From an uncultured Bacteroidia bacterium (GTDB lineage Bacteria > Bacteroidota > Bacteroidia > Bacteroidales > F082): a stretch of DNA of 55,690 nt. Within the stretch, counting starts at the first letter, position 1, and each line of letters starts with the position of its first letter. Of the stretch, positions 1-8,335 are shown one piece after another. The position numbers were made by a program, and so were the translations under genes. The notes beneath the pieces are model-generated. The model was not told the origin of the DNA. It worked only from the letters and a program-made list of their open reading frames with translations, and did no database searches. The stretch covers positions 1 to 55,690 of the forward strand of contig CADCJI010000020.1 in assembly GCA_902801625.1 (NCBI GenBank). Reading direction: 5' to 3'.

Positions 1-1701
1 AAGCAGCTCAACAAATACTTCTTCGACACGCTGTTGTTCGAACTGCCCGAAGGCGCTTGCACCTGCAAGGTGAAGGAAGCCGCCGAGAAACACGGCATGA
101 ACTTCCGCATCATCGACAAGCAACACTTCGGCATCAGCCTCGATGAGACCACCGCTCGTGAGGACATCAACGAAATCGGCCAGGTCGTCGCTGAAGCCCT
201 TGGCAAGCAACACGAAGAGCTCGTCTGCGACCCGAACTGCCAGAAGTTCAGCGGCATCCCTGCTGAAATGCAGCGTACCTCCAAGTTCATGCAGGCTCCG
301 ATGTTCTTCAAGTACCGCAGTGAGACCGACATGATGCGTTACATGAAGAAACTCGAGAACCGCGACCTCAGCCTCAACCGCTGCATGATCCCGCTGGGCT
401 CCTGCACCATGAAGCTGAACCCCGCCACCTCGATGTATGCCCTCAGCTGGCCTGAGTTCGGCAACATCCACCCCTTCGTCCCCGCCGACCAAGTGGAAGG
501 CTACCTCGAACTCATCGCCAAAGGCATGAGCTTCATGCCTAACTCGGGTGCCAGCGGCGAATATGCCGGTCTGCTCACCATCCGTCGTTACCAAGAGGCC
601 AACGGTCAGGGTCACCGCAACATCTGCTTGATCCCTGCTTCGGCCCACGGCACCAATCCCGCATCAGCTGCCATGGCTGGCATGCAGGTGGTCGTAGTGA
701 AATGCGACGAAAACGGCAACATCGACCTCGAAGACGCCAAGGCCAAGGCCGAGCAATACAAGGACAACCTGGCTGCCTTCATGGTCACCTATCCCTCGAC
801 CCACGGCATCTATGAGGACGGCATCCGCACCCTCGTGAAGATTGTCCACGACAACGGCGGCCAAGTCTACATGGACGGTGCCAACATGAACGCCCAGGTC
901 GGTTTGACCAGCCCCGGTTACATTGGTGCCGACGTCTGCCACCTCAACCTGCACAAGACCTTTGCCATCCCGCACGGCGGTGGCGGTCCTGGCGTAGGTC
1001 CAATCGGCGTGGCCGAACACCTGAAGCCCTATCTGCCTTCACACATCCTGTTCCACTGCGGTGGCGAAAAGCAGGAAGGCGCTGTTTCAGCCGCTCCGTT
1101 CGGTAGTGCACAGATCCTCACCATCACCTACTGCTACATCAAGATGCTGGGCGGTGAAGGCTTGAAGAAAGCCACTATGGGTGCCATCATGAATGCCAAC
1201 TACCTGAAGGAAAGACTGAAGGACTACTACCCGATCCTGTATACCGGCAACCATGGCCATGTGGCTCACGAGATGATCCTCGACATCAACGGCATTAATA
1301 AGACTGTTGGTGTGGCCGCCATCGACATCGCCAAGCGTTTGATGGACTTCGGCTTCCACGCTCCTACCGTGGCCTTCCCGGTGCACGAGACCCTGATGGT
1401 AGAACCCACCGAGAGCGAACCTATCGCCGAGCTCGACCGCTTCGTCGAAGCCATGATCCAGATCCGCAAGGAAATCAAGGACATCGAGGACGGCAAGGCC
1501 GAGAAGGGCAACAACATCATCAGCCACGCTCCTTACACTGCCGAGATGCTGATGGCTGACAAGTGGGAATTCCCCTTCAGCCGTCAAGAGGCTGGCTTCC
1601 CGATGAAGAGCGACGTCCAAGATAAGTACTTCCCGCACGTCACGCGCATCGACGATGCCTACGGCGATAGAAATCTGGTCTGCAAGTTCTCTGCTGAATA
1701 A
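1..1701 (+). CDS. gcvP: Glycine dehydrogenase (glycine cleavage P protein), 3' part
   Basis: The reading frame is open from the first base, so the gene begins before the window and only the C-terminal 566 or so codons are present. P protein is the PLP-dependent glycine decarboxylase of the glycine cleavage system. The PLP-lysine context is clear in NLHKTFAIPHGGGGPG (Lys codon at 955-957), and the preceding substrate/cofactor region shows the SAHGTNPASAAMAG motif. The end of the protein (TRIDDAYGDRNLVC) is also typical of the family. The TAA stop at 1699 is followed by a repeat palindrome, not another gcv gene. Identity is very secure; the N-terminal half cannot be judged. Confidence 0.97.
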   Translation, partial: KQLNKYFFDTLLFELPEGACTCKVKEAAEKHGMNFRIIDKQHFGISLDETTAREDINEIGQVVAEALGKQHEELVCDPNCQKFSGIPAEMQRTSKFMQAPMFFKYRSETDMMRYMKKLENRDLSLNRCMIPLGSCTMKLNPATSMYALSWPEFGNIHPFVPADQVEGYLELIAKGMSFMPNSGASGEYAGLLTIRRYQEANGQGHRNICLIPASAHGTNPASAAMAGMQVVVVKCDENGNIDLEDAKAKAEQYKDNLAAFMVTYPSTHGIYEDGIRTLVKIVHDNGGQVYMDGANMNAQVGLTSPGYIGADVCHLNLHKTFAIPHGGGGPGVGPIGVAEHLKPYLPSHILFHCGGEKQEGAVSAAPFGSAQILTITYCYIKMLGGEGLKKATMGAIMNANYLKERLKDYYPILYTGNHGHVAHEMILDINGINKTVGVAAIDIAKRLMDFGFHAPTVAFPVHETLMVEPTESEPIAELDRFVEAMIQIRKEIKDIEDGKAEKGNNIISHAPYTAEMLMADKWEFPFSRQEAGFPMKSDVQDKYFPHVTRIDDAYGDRNLVCKFSAE

Positions 1702-1754
1702 GGAATTGTTTCACGCAGAATACGCAGAAATCGCAGATTCAACGTAGTCAATTG

Positions 1755-1786
1755 TAGAGACGTAGCGTGAACGCGCTACGTCTCTA
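1755..1786. repeat. Dispersed palindromic repeat, GTAGAGACG family
   Basis: Perfect 13-base inverted arms (1755-1767 and 1774-1786, TAGAGACGTAGCG) around a 6-base loop. It is preceded by an ACGTAGTCAATTGT segment that recurs at 20349-20362. It is followed by TTGTTTT, so it could also act as a terminator for gcvP. Related copies: 2858-2885, 20342-20409, 29395-29424. Confidence 0.75.
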
Positions 1787-1811
1787 TTGTTTTAATTGAA
1801 AGGAGAAAACA

Positions 1812-2855
1812 ATGAACGATTCAATGTCATTATCAGTTGATGAAAAGAAAAGACTGTGGGTTTTTATCGCAATAGCCTTCGGGATACCCCTATTGATGAG
1901 TATCCCCATGTACTTTGCCTTTAAACGTGGCATTAATTTGGACATTTTCGTTACCGCTCAAATGTATTATCCTGCATGTGGAGTAATCGTAGGCAAATTG
2001 TTGACAAGGAGAGAAAACGAAATGCTTCCTCTTACGGGCTACATTACCATTCTTGTAACAGCAGTAACGTTAATTGCATTATCATTTTGGTACACTTGTT
2101 CGGATTTCAAGACCATTGAAACGATTTCGAATATACTTATGGTAATATCGAGTATCATTGTTTATATCGTCTTTTGGGCTTGCGGACAAGAGAAAAGAGA
2201 GAATGCCGGAGTCACAAGAAAGAATATCAGGATGAGCTTTCTTTTAGTTGTTTTATTCATGATACTATATGTGTCAGGCATTGTCTTTAGCACATATTTA
2301 ACAGGTCTCCGAGACGGAGATATGGCCAGCCAGTTTGCCGAGCTGACCGATCCATTCAAAAAACCAATGACATGGGTGATACTCATTAGCACATTCATTT
2401 CATTCCCATTTGCAGTTTCAGCCTTCTTCGGAGAAGAATATGGGTGGAGGTATTATTTGCAACCCTTATTGCAGAAAAGATTTGGTCTTATAGGTGGGGT
2501 ACTCTTGCTGGGAGTCGTTTGGGGAATTTGGCATTTCAATATCGATTTGATGGGATACTATTCAAAAGACCCAGGAACGTCAGCCATAGCCTCACGAATT
2601 ATAACATGTGTGGCATTGGGAATCTTTTTTGCTTACGCTTATATGAAAACCCAGAATTTATGGGTCCCAATCATTATGCATTTTTTATTTAATGGTTTTG
2701 CTGGAGTATTAATAGGAGGCGATATGTCTGTTATGCAAGACCAAGTAAGCACTTGGAATGATATTCCAATTGAGTTGGTTTCCATGTTGGTATTTGCCAT
2801 ATTCATCTTTGCGCCGATATTCCGCAAAAGGAAGGAAGCCGAGCCAATCGAATAA
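1812..2855 (+). CDS. CPBP-family intramembrane metalloprotease
   Basis: A 347-residue polytopic membrane protein with about eight hydrophobic segments. The CPBP (Abi/CAAX protease-like) signature is complete: motif 1 EEYGWR around residue 206, motif 2 WGIWHFN around residue 238 and a third motif MHFLFN near residue 290. These residues form the metal-binding, glutamate-dependent active site within the membrane. The family includes CAAX-type proteases and bacteriocin self-immunity proteins; the substrate cannot be read from sequence. AGGAG at 1801-1805 is one of the few recognisable Shine-Dalgarno sites in the window and supports the ATG at 1812. The gene is more AT-rich than gcvP and yidC and is flanked by palindromic repeats, which may mean it was acquired separately. 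The family call is firm; the role is unknown. Confidence 0.88.
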   Translation: MNDSMSLSVDEKKRLWVFIAIAFGIPLLMSIPMYFAFKRGINLDIFVTAQMYYPACGVIVGKLLTRRENEMLPLTGYITILVTAVTLIALSFWYTCSDFKTIETISNILMVISSIIVYIVFWACGQEKRENAGVTRKNIRMSFLLVVLFMILYVSGIVFSTYLTGLRDGDMASQFAELTDPFKKPMTWVILISTFISFPFAVSAFFGEEYGWRYYLQPLLQKRFGLIGGVLLLGVVWGIWHFNIDLMGYYSKDPGTSAIASRIITCVALGIFFAYAYMKTQNLWVPIIMHFLFNGFAGVLIGGDMSVMQDQVSTWNDIPIELVSMLVFAIFIFAPIFRKRKEAEPIE

Positions 2856-2857
2856 TG

Positions 2858-2885
2858 TATAGACGTAGCACGCTACGTCTATACA
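2858..2885. repeat. Dispersed palindromic repeat, GTAGAGACG family
   Basis: A perfect palindrome with 13-base arms (GTATAGACGTAGC and its complement) separated by two bases, directly after the CPBP stop codon. Same family as 1755-1786. Confidence 0.7.
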
Positions 2886-2908
2886 TGTTTAACGAAAACG
2901 AAACGAAA

Positions 2909-2943
2909 AAACGCAGCCTCCAGTTAAAAAAGGCTGCGTTTTG
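2909..2943. terminator. Bidirectional intrinsic terminator (CPBP gene / yidC)
   Basis: Arms AAAACGCAGCCT (2909-2920) and AGGCTGCGTTTT (2932-2943) make a 12-bp stem with A/T tails on both sides. It lies between the convergent CPBP and yidC genes and can serve both. Confidence 0.85.
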
Positions 2944-2964
2944 CTGTATGATAGCCAACCATTA

Positions 2965-4902
2965 TCAGCGTTTTTTCTGTTGCTGTTGCAACTTGGCCTG
3001 CTGTTTCTGGGCCTCTTCGAGACGCTTCATGAAGCCCGACTTCTTCTGCGGCTTCTTCTTGTTCTTCTCGATGGTGGCACGCACCTTGTCCTCGTTGATC
3101 ATTTTGCGGAAGATGAACATCTGGATGAAGGTGATGATATTGACCAGCATGTAGTAGTAGCTCAAGCCAGCCGAGTAGTTGTTGAAGATAGCGAAGAACA
3201 TGATGGGCATCAAGTACATCATCCACTTCATAGGTTTCATCTGCGGATTACTCGAATAGTCCATCTGTTTGTTGTTCACGTAGGTATAGATGAGTGTAGT
3301 GATGGTCATCAAGATGGTGAACAAACTGAGGTGGTCCATACCGAGGAAACGCGGAAACTCCACGATGCTGTCGTAGGTCGAGAGGTCGTCTGCCCAAAGG
3401 AAGGGCTGCTGACGCAACTCGATACTGGCCGGGAAGAAACGGAAGATGGCGATAAGGATGGGGAACTGCAGCAAGGCAGGCAAGCAACCCGATGCAGGGC
3501 TCACACCAGCTTGGCGTTGCAGGTTCAACACGGCCTGTTGCTTCTTCATGGCATCTTCCTCTTTGGGATATTTCTCGTTGATGGCTTCCATCTCAGGCTT
3601 CAGCACACGGGTGATGGCCGACGACTTGTAAGACTTGAATGCCAAGGGGAACAGCAAAGTCTTGATGAGGATGGTCAAAACCAAGATAACGATACCGTAG
3701 TTCCAGCCGTAGCTGCTCAGCCAGTTGAACACCGCAATGACACCGTAGTTGATCCAACGGATGAGGAAGAAGTTACCCAAGTTGATTTGATCCTGCAAAC
3801 CGATGCCATAACTGCGCAAGGTCTTGAAGTGGTTGGGACCGAAATAGAGCTGCATCGGGATGGTGTTGGTCTCAGCTGTAACGTTGTAAGGCACTGAGAT
3901 GTTGGTCGCCATCGACTTGAGGTAACGTGGATTCTCAGACTTGCGCGTTCTCACAGTCATCTTGGCATTGAGAAACTCATCCTTAGTTACGATGGCATTG
4001 CAGAAGAAACGCTGCTTGAAAGAGATCCACTTCAACTTGTTATTGATGGTTTCATCATCATCCTTCATCACATCGAGGTGCTCTACCTTCTTGTCGGAGA
4101 GCGAGCGGTAGTACACCGACTCGTCAGCGAAACGGTCGTTGCTCTTTTCCTGTTTCATCAGGTCGACATTCCAATCCAAACTCAGGTAATCGGCATTGTT
4201 GGCGATGACATCTTTCAGGCCTACAGTGCGGATGTCGAAGTCGAGCATGTAATTGTTGTCGCGGATGGTGTAGACGTATTCGACATACTTCGCAGGGTCT
4301 TGTGTGAGCAGGCGCATGGCGAAAGTGACGCTGTCGCCCTCAGCCACAGTGATGTCGCCACCCGTGTAAGGCTTTCCGTTCAAGTAAGGCTTGAAATAGA
4401 ACTGCGAGGTATTGATGACGCGGTTTTGGGCAAAGAACGAAAGGTCGAACTTCGACGTGGCCGTGTCGAACGAAATCAGCGGCAGAGAGTCGTAGGTTTT
4501 GTATTCCTTCAACTCCACCTGTTTCAAGAAGCCGCCTTTGCTGCTGAAGGTCAGCTTTTGCAGTTTGTTTTCGACGGTCCAGGTCTGCTCCGCACCTTCA
4601 GCTGATGTTGCAAAGACACCATATTTTTCCGTCAATTCGTTGGCTTGTTTCTGAGCGAGCGTTGCCGAGTCCATCTCGGTCATCGCTATGGAATCCGCAA
4701 TTTGAGCCAAGGCAGCGGCTTGTTGCTGTTCTGCCTGCCGCAACGAATCCAAGGCCATCTGTTCCAGACGAGCGTGACGGATGGAGTCCTGAACCCGCTT
4801 TTGTTTCTCCAGTTCCTCCTTCGACGGCGACATGAAATACATCCACCCGAAGAGGATAGCCGCTATGAGGATAAAACCAATTAAAGTGTTCTTATTATTC
4901 AT
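2965..4902 (-). CDS. yidC: Membrane protein insertase YidC
   Basis: Inserts proteins into the inner membrane, alone or with SecYEG. The N-terminal transmembrane anchor (residues about 5-22, GFILIAAILFGW) is followed by a low-complexity Gln/Ala linker, a large periplasmic beta domain, and the conserved 60KD_IMP core with its hydrophobic segments in the last third. The C-terminus is basic and Gln/Lys-rich (KRLEEAQKQQAKLQ), as usual for ribosome contact. The length (645 residues) is normal for Bacteroidota. The frame also has an ATG at 4920, but a -7 box TATTTTTG lies at 4937-4930, so transcription would start near 4925 and leave almost no leader. The ATG at 4902 (MNNKNTLIGF) is preferred. Confidence 0.95.
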   Translation of the reverse strand: MNNKNTLIGFILIAAILFGWMYFMSPSKEELEKQKRVQDSIRHARLEQMALDSLRQAEQQQAAALAQIADSIAMTEMDSATLAQKQANELTEKYGVFATSAEGAEQTWTVENKLQKLTFSSKGGFLKQVELKEYKTYDSLPLISFDTATSKFDLSFFAQNRVINTSQFYFKPYLNGKPYTGGDITVAEGDSVTFAMRLLTQDPAKYVEYVYTIRDNNYMLDFDIRTVGLKDVIANNADYLSLDWNVDLMKQEKSNDRFADESVYYRSLSDKKVEHLDVMKDDDETINNKLKWISFKQRFFCNAIVTKDEFLNAKMTVRTRKSENPRYLKSMATNISVPYNVTAETNTIPMQLYFGPNHFKTLRSYGIGLQDQINLGNFFLIRWINYGVIAVFNWLSSYGWNYGIVILVLTILIKTLLFPLAFKSYKSSAITRVLKPEMEAINEKYPKEEDAMKKQQAVLNLQRQAGVSPASGCLPALLQFPILIAIFRFFPASIELRQQPFLWADDLSTYDSIVEFPRFLGMDHLSLFTILMTITTLIYTYVNNKQMDYSSNPQMKPMKWMMYLMPIMFFAIFNNYSAGLSYYYMLVNIITFIQMFIFRKMINEDKVRATIEKNKKKPQKKSGFMKRLEEAQKQQAKLQQQQKKR

Positions 4903-4929
4903 GTGATACTCTGTTTTCAATTAAGGCGG

Positions 4930-4937
4930 CAAAAATA
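4930..4937 (-). promoter_or_regulatory. Probable -7 box for yidC
   Basis: TATTTTTG on the minus strand matches the Bacteroidota -7 consensus TAnnTTTG, 28 bases before the chosen yidC start. No good -33 box is visible; the upstream sequence is the GAPDH terminator. Confidence 0.5.
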
Positions 4938-4941
4938 CAAA

Positions 4942-4967
4942 AAAAAGTGTCCCGAAGGACACTTTTT
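4942..4967 (-). terminator. Intrinsic terminator after the GAPDH gene
   Basis: An 11-bp stem (AAAAAGTGTCC with GGACACTTTTT) with a CGAA loop, just downstream of the GAPDH stop on the minus strand. Confidence 0.85.
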
Positions 4968-5004
4968 CATTTAGCAGTTCCACTTTTTCAGTGAAAGTAC
5001 GGCA

Positions 5005-6459
5005 TCAATAGTACCTGTAGCTCTTCACCTGGCCGATGTGGCGGGCGAGGCGGACCACCTGGTTGCTGTAGCCGAACTCGTTGTCATACCACAGATACAA
5101 GACCACGGTCTTGCCGTCTTCGCTGACCTTAGTGGCCGGAGCATCAAAGATGCAAGCGCAGCTGTCGCCGATACCGTCGCTCGAGACGAACTCGGTGTTG
5201 TTGCTGAAACGGATCTGCTCGATGAGGTTACCCTCCAAGCAGGCCTTGCGGAAGGCTTCGTTGACTTCCTCAACGGTGGTTTCGCGCTCAAGGTCGAGAG
5301 CGAGCACAGCCAAGGAGACATCAGGCGTAGGTACACGCACAGCATTGCTCGTCAGTTTGCCCTTCAGTTCAGGAATGGCTTTGGCTGCAGCCTTGCCAGC
5401 ACCCGTCTCGGTGATCACCATGTTCAACGGTGCCGAACGACCACGACGCTCTTTCTTGTGGTAGTTGTCCAGCAGGTTCTGGTCGTTGGTGTAACTGTGG
5501 ATGGTCTCGATGTGGCCCTTCACGATGCCAAAGTTCTTCAACATGACTTCCAAACCAGGAACGATGGCGTTGGTGGTGCAGCTGGCAGCCGAGAAAATGG
5601 TCTCATTGTCGAGGTCGAGCGTGTCTTGGTTGACACCATACACCACATTCGGGATGTCGCCCTTACCAGGAGCGGTGAGCAATACCTTAGCCACGCCCTT
5701 GGCTTGCAGGTGACGCGACAACGACTCTCTGTCACGGAAAGCACCCGTGTTGTCGATCAACAAGGCATCGTTGATGCCATATTGCGTGTAGTCGAGGTCC
5801 TCAGGGTTCTTGCTTTCGAGGAAGAGAATCTTCTGGCCGTTAACCATCATGGCGTTCTCACCAGGAATGGGCGTGCACACGCCATGGAAATAACGGTGCA
5901 CCGAGTCGGTGCGGAACAGGTTGATACGCTTCAGGATATCCTCTGGCGAGTTCTTGCGGGTGACGATAGCACGGACGCGGAGGGCATCGCCTCTTCCAGC
6001 CATCTCCGTCATCTCACGGCAGAGGATACGGCCGATACGACCAAAACCATAAAGGATAACATCTTGCACTTTGTTGCTACGCGGATTGGCGTCGATGATG
6101 TAGTTGAGCTTGTCGCGCACAAAGGCAGTCACATTGTTATTATACTTTTCTTTCTCATCCGTCCACTCAGAATTGAGACGACCAAGGTCGATACGGGCGG
6201 GAGCGAGATTCTCGGCAAGGAGAGCCTTGGCGATAAGCAGAGAATCCTGCACGCGGACCGGCTTGCCCAATACATTCTCGGCACGGAGGTGTTTGTTCAG
6301 GATCTTACCCGAACCACGGTTGACCAGCAGCGAACGCAACATGATGAGTTCTACTGACTTGTCATACCACAACCTACCAACAATATTAATAAGTTCGTTG
6401 GCAGCTTTTTCATTTTCATTCCATGCCTTCAAAGAGGTTTCGAAATTGTCGTTGTTCAT
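5005..6459 (-). CDS. Glyceraldehyde-3-phosphate dehydrogenase, long form
   Basis: Converts glyceraldehyde-3-phosphate to 1,3-bisphosphoglycerate in glycolysis/gluconeogenesis. The nucleotide-binding motif YGFGRIGR is near residue 136 and the catalytic motif SCTTN places the active-site Cys at 294. The C-terminal WYDNEFGYSNQVV is invariant in the family. At 484 residues it is about 150 longer than common GAPDH; the extra part is an N-terminal helical extension (residues 1-130), a known long subtype in Bacteroidota and some Proteobacteria. Cofactor preference and direction of flux cannot be decided by eye. A well-formed promoter lies about 85-110 bases upstream, giving a leader of about 77 bases that contains a decayed copy of the TTCGACAGGCTCA repeat. 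Confidence 0.94.
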   Translation of the reverse strand: MNNDNFETSLKAWNENEKAANELINIVGRLWYDKSVELIMLRSLLVNRGSGKILNKHLRAENVLGKPVRVQDSLLIAKALLAENLAPARIDLGRLNSEWTDEKEKYNNNVTAFVRDKLNYIIDANPRSNKVQDVILYGFGRIGRILCREMTEMAGRGDALRVRAIVTRKNSPEDILKRINLFRTDSVHRYFHGVCTPIPGENAMMVNGQKILFLESKNPEDLDYTQYGINDALLIDNTGAFRDRESLSRHLQAKGVAKVLLTAPGKGDIPNVVYGVNQDTLDLDNETIFSAASCTTNAIVPGLEVMLKNFGIVKGHIETIHSYTNDQNLLDNYHKKERRGRSAPLNMVITETGAGKAAAKAIPELKGKLTSNAVRVPTPDVSLAVLALDLERETTVEEVNEAFRKACLEGNLIEQIRFSNNTEFVSSDGIGDSCACIFDAPATKVSEDGKTVVLYLWYDNEFGYSNQVVRLARHIGQVKSYRYY

Positions 6460-6542
6460 ACTTGTAATTTTTATTCTACAATAGGTTTGGTGCTTCGATA
6501 CTTCGGCAGGCTCAATACTCAGAACCTGCTTTTATTTTTGGG

Positions 6543-6572
6543 CAAAGTTAGGCATTATTTTTATCCGTACAA
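6543..6572 (-). promoter_or_regulatory. GAPDH promoter
   Basis: On the minus strand TTG (6572-6570), 19 bases, then TAACTTTG (6550-6543): a full match to the Bacteroidota primary sigma promoter. Confidence 0.75.
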
Positions 6573-6592
6573 GCAAAAACACCTTTTTTTTG

Positions 6593-6600
6593 TATTTTTG
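6593..6600 (+). promoter_or_regulatory. -7 box for the cysteine desulfidase gene
   Basis: TATTTTTG, 17 bases before the ATG at 6618. It predicts a very short leader and argues against the in-frame TTG at 6609 as start. No clear -33 element. Confidence 0.55.
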
Positions 6601-6617
6601 CGGAAATTTTGGGAAAG

Positions 6618-7889
6618 ATGGAAAAAAGCGATTGTCTATACACCTCTTATTTGAGTATTCTTAAGGAAGAGCTAGTGCCCGCCATGGGCTGCACCGAACC
6701 GATTTGCTTGGCCTACGCCGCCGCGAAAGCCCATGAGATTTTGGGCACCATGCCCAAACGCGTGGAAATCAAGGCCAGCGGCAACATCATCAAGAATGTG
6801 AAAAGCGTCATCGTGCCCAACACCAAGGGCATGAAAGGTCTGAAAGCCTCGGTAGCAGCAGGTATCGTGGCCGGCAACCCCAAGAAAGCCCTTGAGGTCA
6901 TCGCCGAGGTGACACCCGAGCAGAAAAAGGCCATCGCCGAATTCCTCGACAACACCTTGATGACTGTGGTGCCGCTCAATATCATCGCGCAACTCGATGT
7001 CACGGTCACCTTATATACAGAAGAGCACTCCGCCAGCGTGCGCATCGCAGGCTTCCACACCAATATCGTGAAGATGGAAAAGGACGACCAAGTGCTGTTC
7101 GACGCTGGTTACACCGAGACAGGTGCCACCAAACTCACCGACCGCAGCTGTCTCTGCATGGAGAAAATCTACGAGTTTGCCAACAGTGCCGATTTGGAAG
7201 ACCTCAAGCCCATCATCAAGCCGCAAATTGAATGCAACAAGGCCATTTCAGAAGAAGGCTTGAAGAACAATTGGGGTGCTAACATTGGCAGCACCATCCT
7301 CAGTTTCGGCACTGATGTGAGGATCAAGGCCCGTGCCTGGGCAGCGGCAGGCAGCGACGCCCGAATGAGTGGCTGCGAGATGCCCGTCATCATCAACTCG
7401 GGTAGCGGCAACCAAGGCATGACCGTAAGTCTGCCTGTACTTGCTTACGCTGAGGAATATGGCATCGACGAAGACCGCACCATTCGTGCCGTGGCCCTGT
7501 CCAACCTTGTTGCCATCCACCAGAAGACCGGCATCGGTAGACTTTCAGCATATTGCGGTGCCGTCAGTGCAGGCTGCGCCTCGGGCTGTGGTATTGCCTA
7601 CCTCATGGGCGAACCGCTCAGCATCATCGAACACACCTTGGAGAATGCTTTGGGCATGGCAGCAGGCATCGTCTGCGACGGCGCCAAGCCCTCGTGTGCC
7701 GGCAAGATTGCCCTTTCCGTGGAGGCAGGCATCCTCGGTTATGAAATGAGCAAACAAGGCTGCAACCTCCTCGGCGGCGACGGCATCATCGGCAAGGACG
7801 TCGAAGAGACCATCGACCACATCGGCTGCCTCGGCCGCCTTGGCATGAAGGAGACCGATGTGGAGATCCTTAAGATTATGGTGGAATAA
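6618..7889 (+). CDS. L-cysteine desulfidase / serine dehydratase alpha-like (UPF0597, CyuA/YhaM family)
   Basis: A 423-residue protein of the UPF0597 family, whose characterised members (E. coli CyuA, formerly YhaM; archaeal L-cysteine desulfidase) break L-cysteine down to pyruvate, ammonia and sulfide using an iron-sulfur cluster. Visible hallmarks are the N-terminal MGCTEPICLAYAAAKA segment with its conserved Cys, the SGSGNQG motif in the middle, and the Cys-rich C-terminal half (CGAVSAGCASGCGIAY and CDGAKPSCAGK) that should supply the cluster ligands. The length is normal. It stands alone behind its own promoter, divergent from GAPDH, with the small membrane protein gene 14 bases downstream. 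The family call is strong; cysteine as substrate is inferred from relatives. Confidence 0.87.
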   Translation: MEKSDCLYTSYLSILKEELVPAMGCTEPICLAYAAAKAHEILGTMPKRVEIKASGNIIKNVKSVIVPNTKGMKGLKASVAAGIVAGNPKKALEVIAEVTPEQKKAIAEFLDNTLMTVVPLNIIAQLDVTVTLYTEEHSASVRIAGFHTNIVKMEKDDQVLFDAGYTETGATKLTDRSCLCMEKIYEFANSADLEDLKPIIKPQIECNKAISEEGLKNNWGANIGSTILSFGTDVRIKARAWAAAGSDARMSGCEMPVIINSGSGNQGMTVSLPVLAYAEEYGIDEDRTIRAVALSNLVAIHQKTGIGRLSAYCGAVSAGCASGCGIAYLMGEPLSIIEHTLENALGMAAGIVCDGAKPSCAGKIALSVEAGILGYEMSKQGCNLLGGDGIIGKDVEETIDHIGCLGRLGMKETDVEILKIMVE

Positions 7890-7903
7890 TCTTATTGGAA
7901 ACC

Positions 7904-8335
7904 ATGCAGAACTTTGGGATGTCCATGCTATGGTTCTGGGTGGCCTATTTCGTAGTGACCATCATCGGAATCATGCACACCATATTTAACATCGTGGTGT
8001 TGAAATACAGCTCGATGAAAGAAGGACCCGGCATGGGCGAAGGCTACGAGAAGACCAAGCCCTGGCATCCGCTTTACAACATCATTTTCTTTTCCTTGTT
8101 CGGTTGGCTCTATATGCGCGCCCTCCCCGACCCTACTATGGCCGAAGCCTTGGCTACAGGAGCCATCTGGGTCTCCATCTGTATCATCTTCGACCTCTTC
8201 GGATGGGTGCTTATCAAGCATCCTTGGAGCCTGACCTTCAAGCAGTTTTATGTGGAGTATCAGCCTTGGATTACTTTGGTTTATATTGCCATTTTCTTGG
8301 GGCCAGTGGTGGGATACGAATTATTGAAAGTGTGA
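7904..8335 (+). CDS. Small integral membrane protein, unknown
   Basis: A 143-residue protein with about four hydrophobic helices (around residues 5-28, 47-63, 76-96 and 117-138). I do not recognise a family. It follows the cysteine desulfidase gene by 14 bases and is probably cotranscribed with it. An in-frame TTG at 7895 is possible but the ATG at 7904 is more likely. The TGA stop at 8333-8335 lies inside the first, degenerate CRISPR repeat, so the array abuts or overlaps the gene end. The C-terminus may therefore have been altered when the array arrived. Confidence 0.6.
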   Translation: MQNFGMSMLWFWVAYFVVTIIGIMHTIFNIVVLKYSSMKEGPGMGEGYEKTKPWHPLYNIIFFSLFGWLYMRALPDPTMAEALATGAIWVSICIIFDLFGWVLIKHPWSLTFKQFYVEYQPWITLVYIAIFLGPVVGYELLKV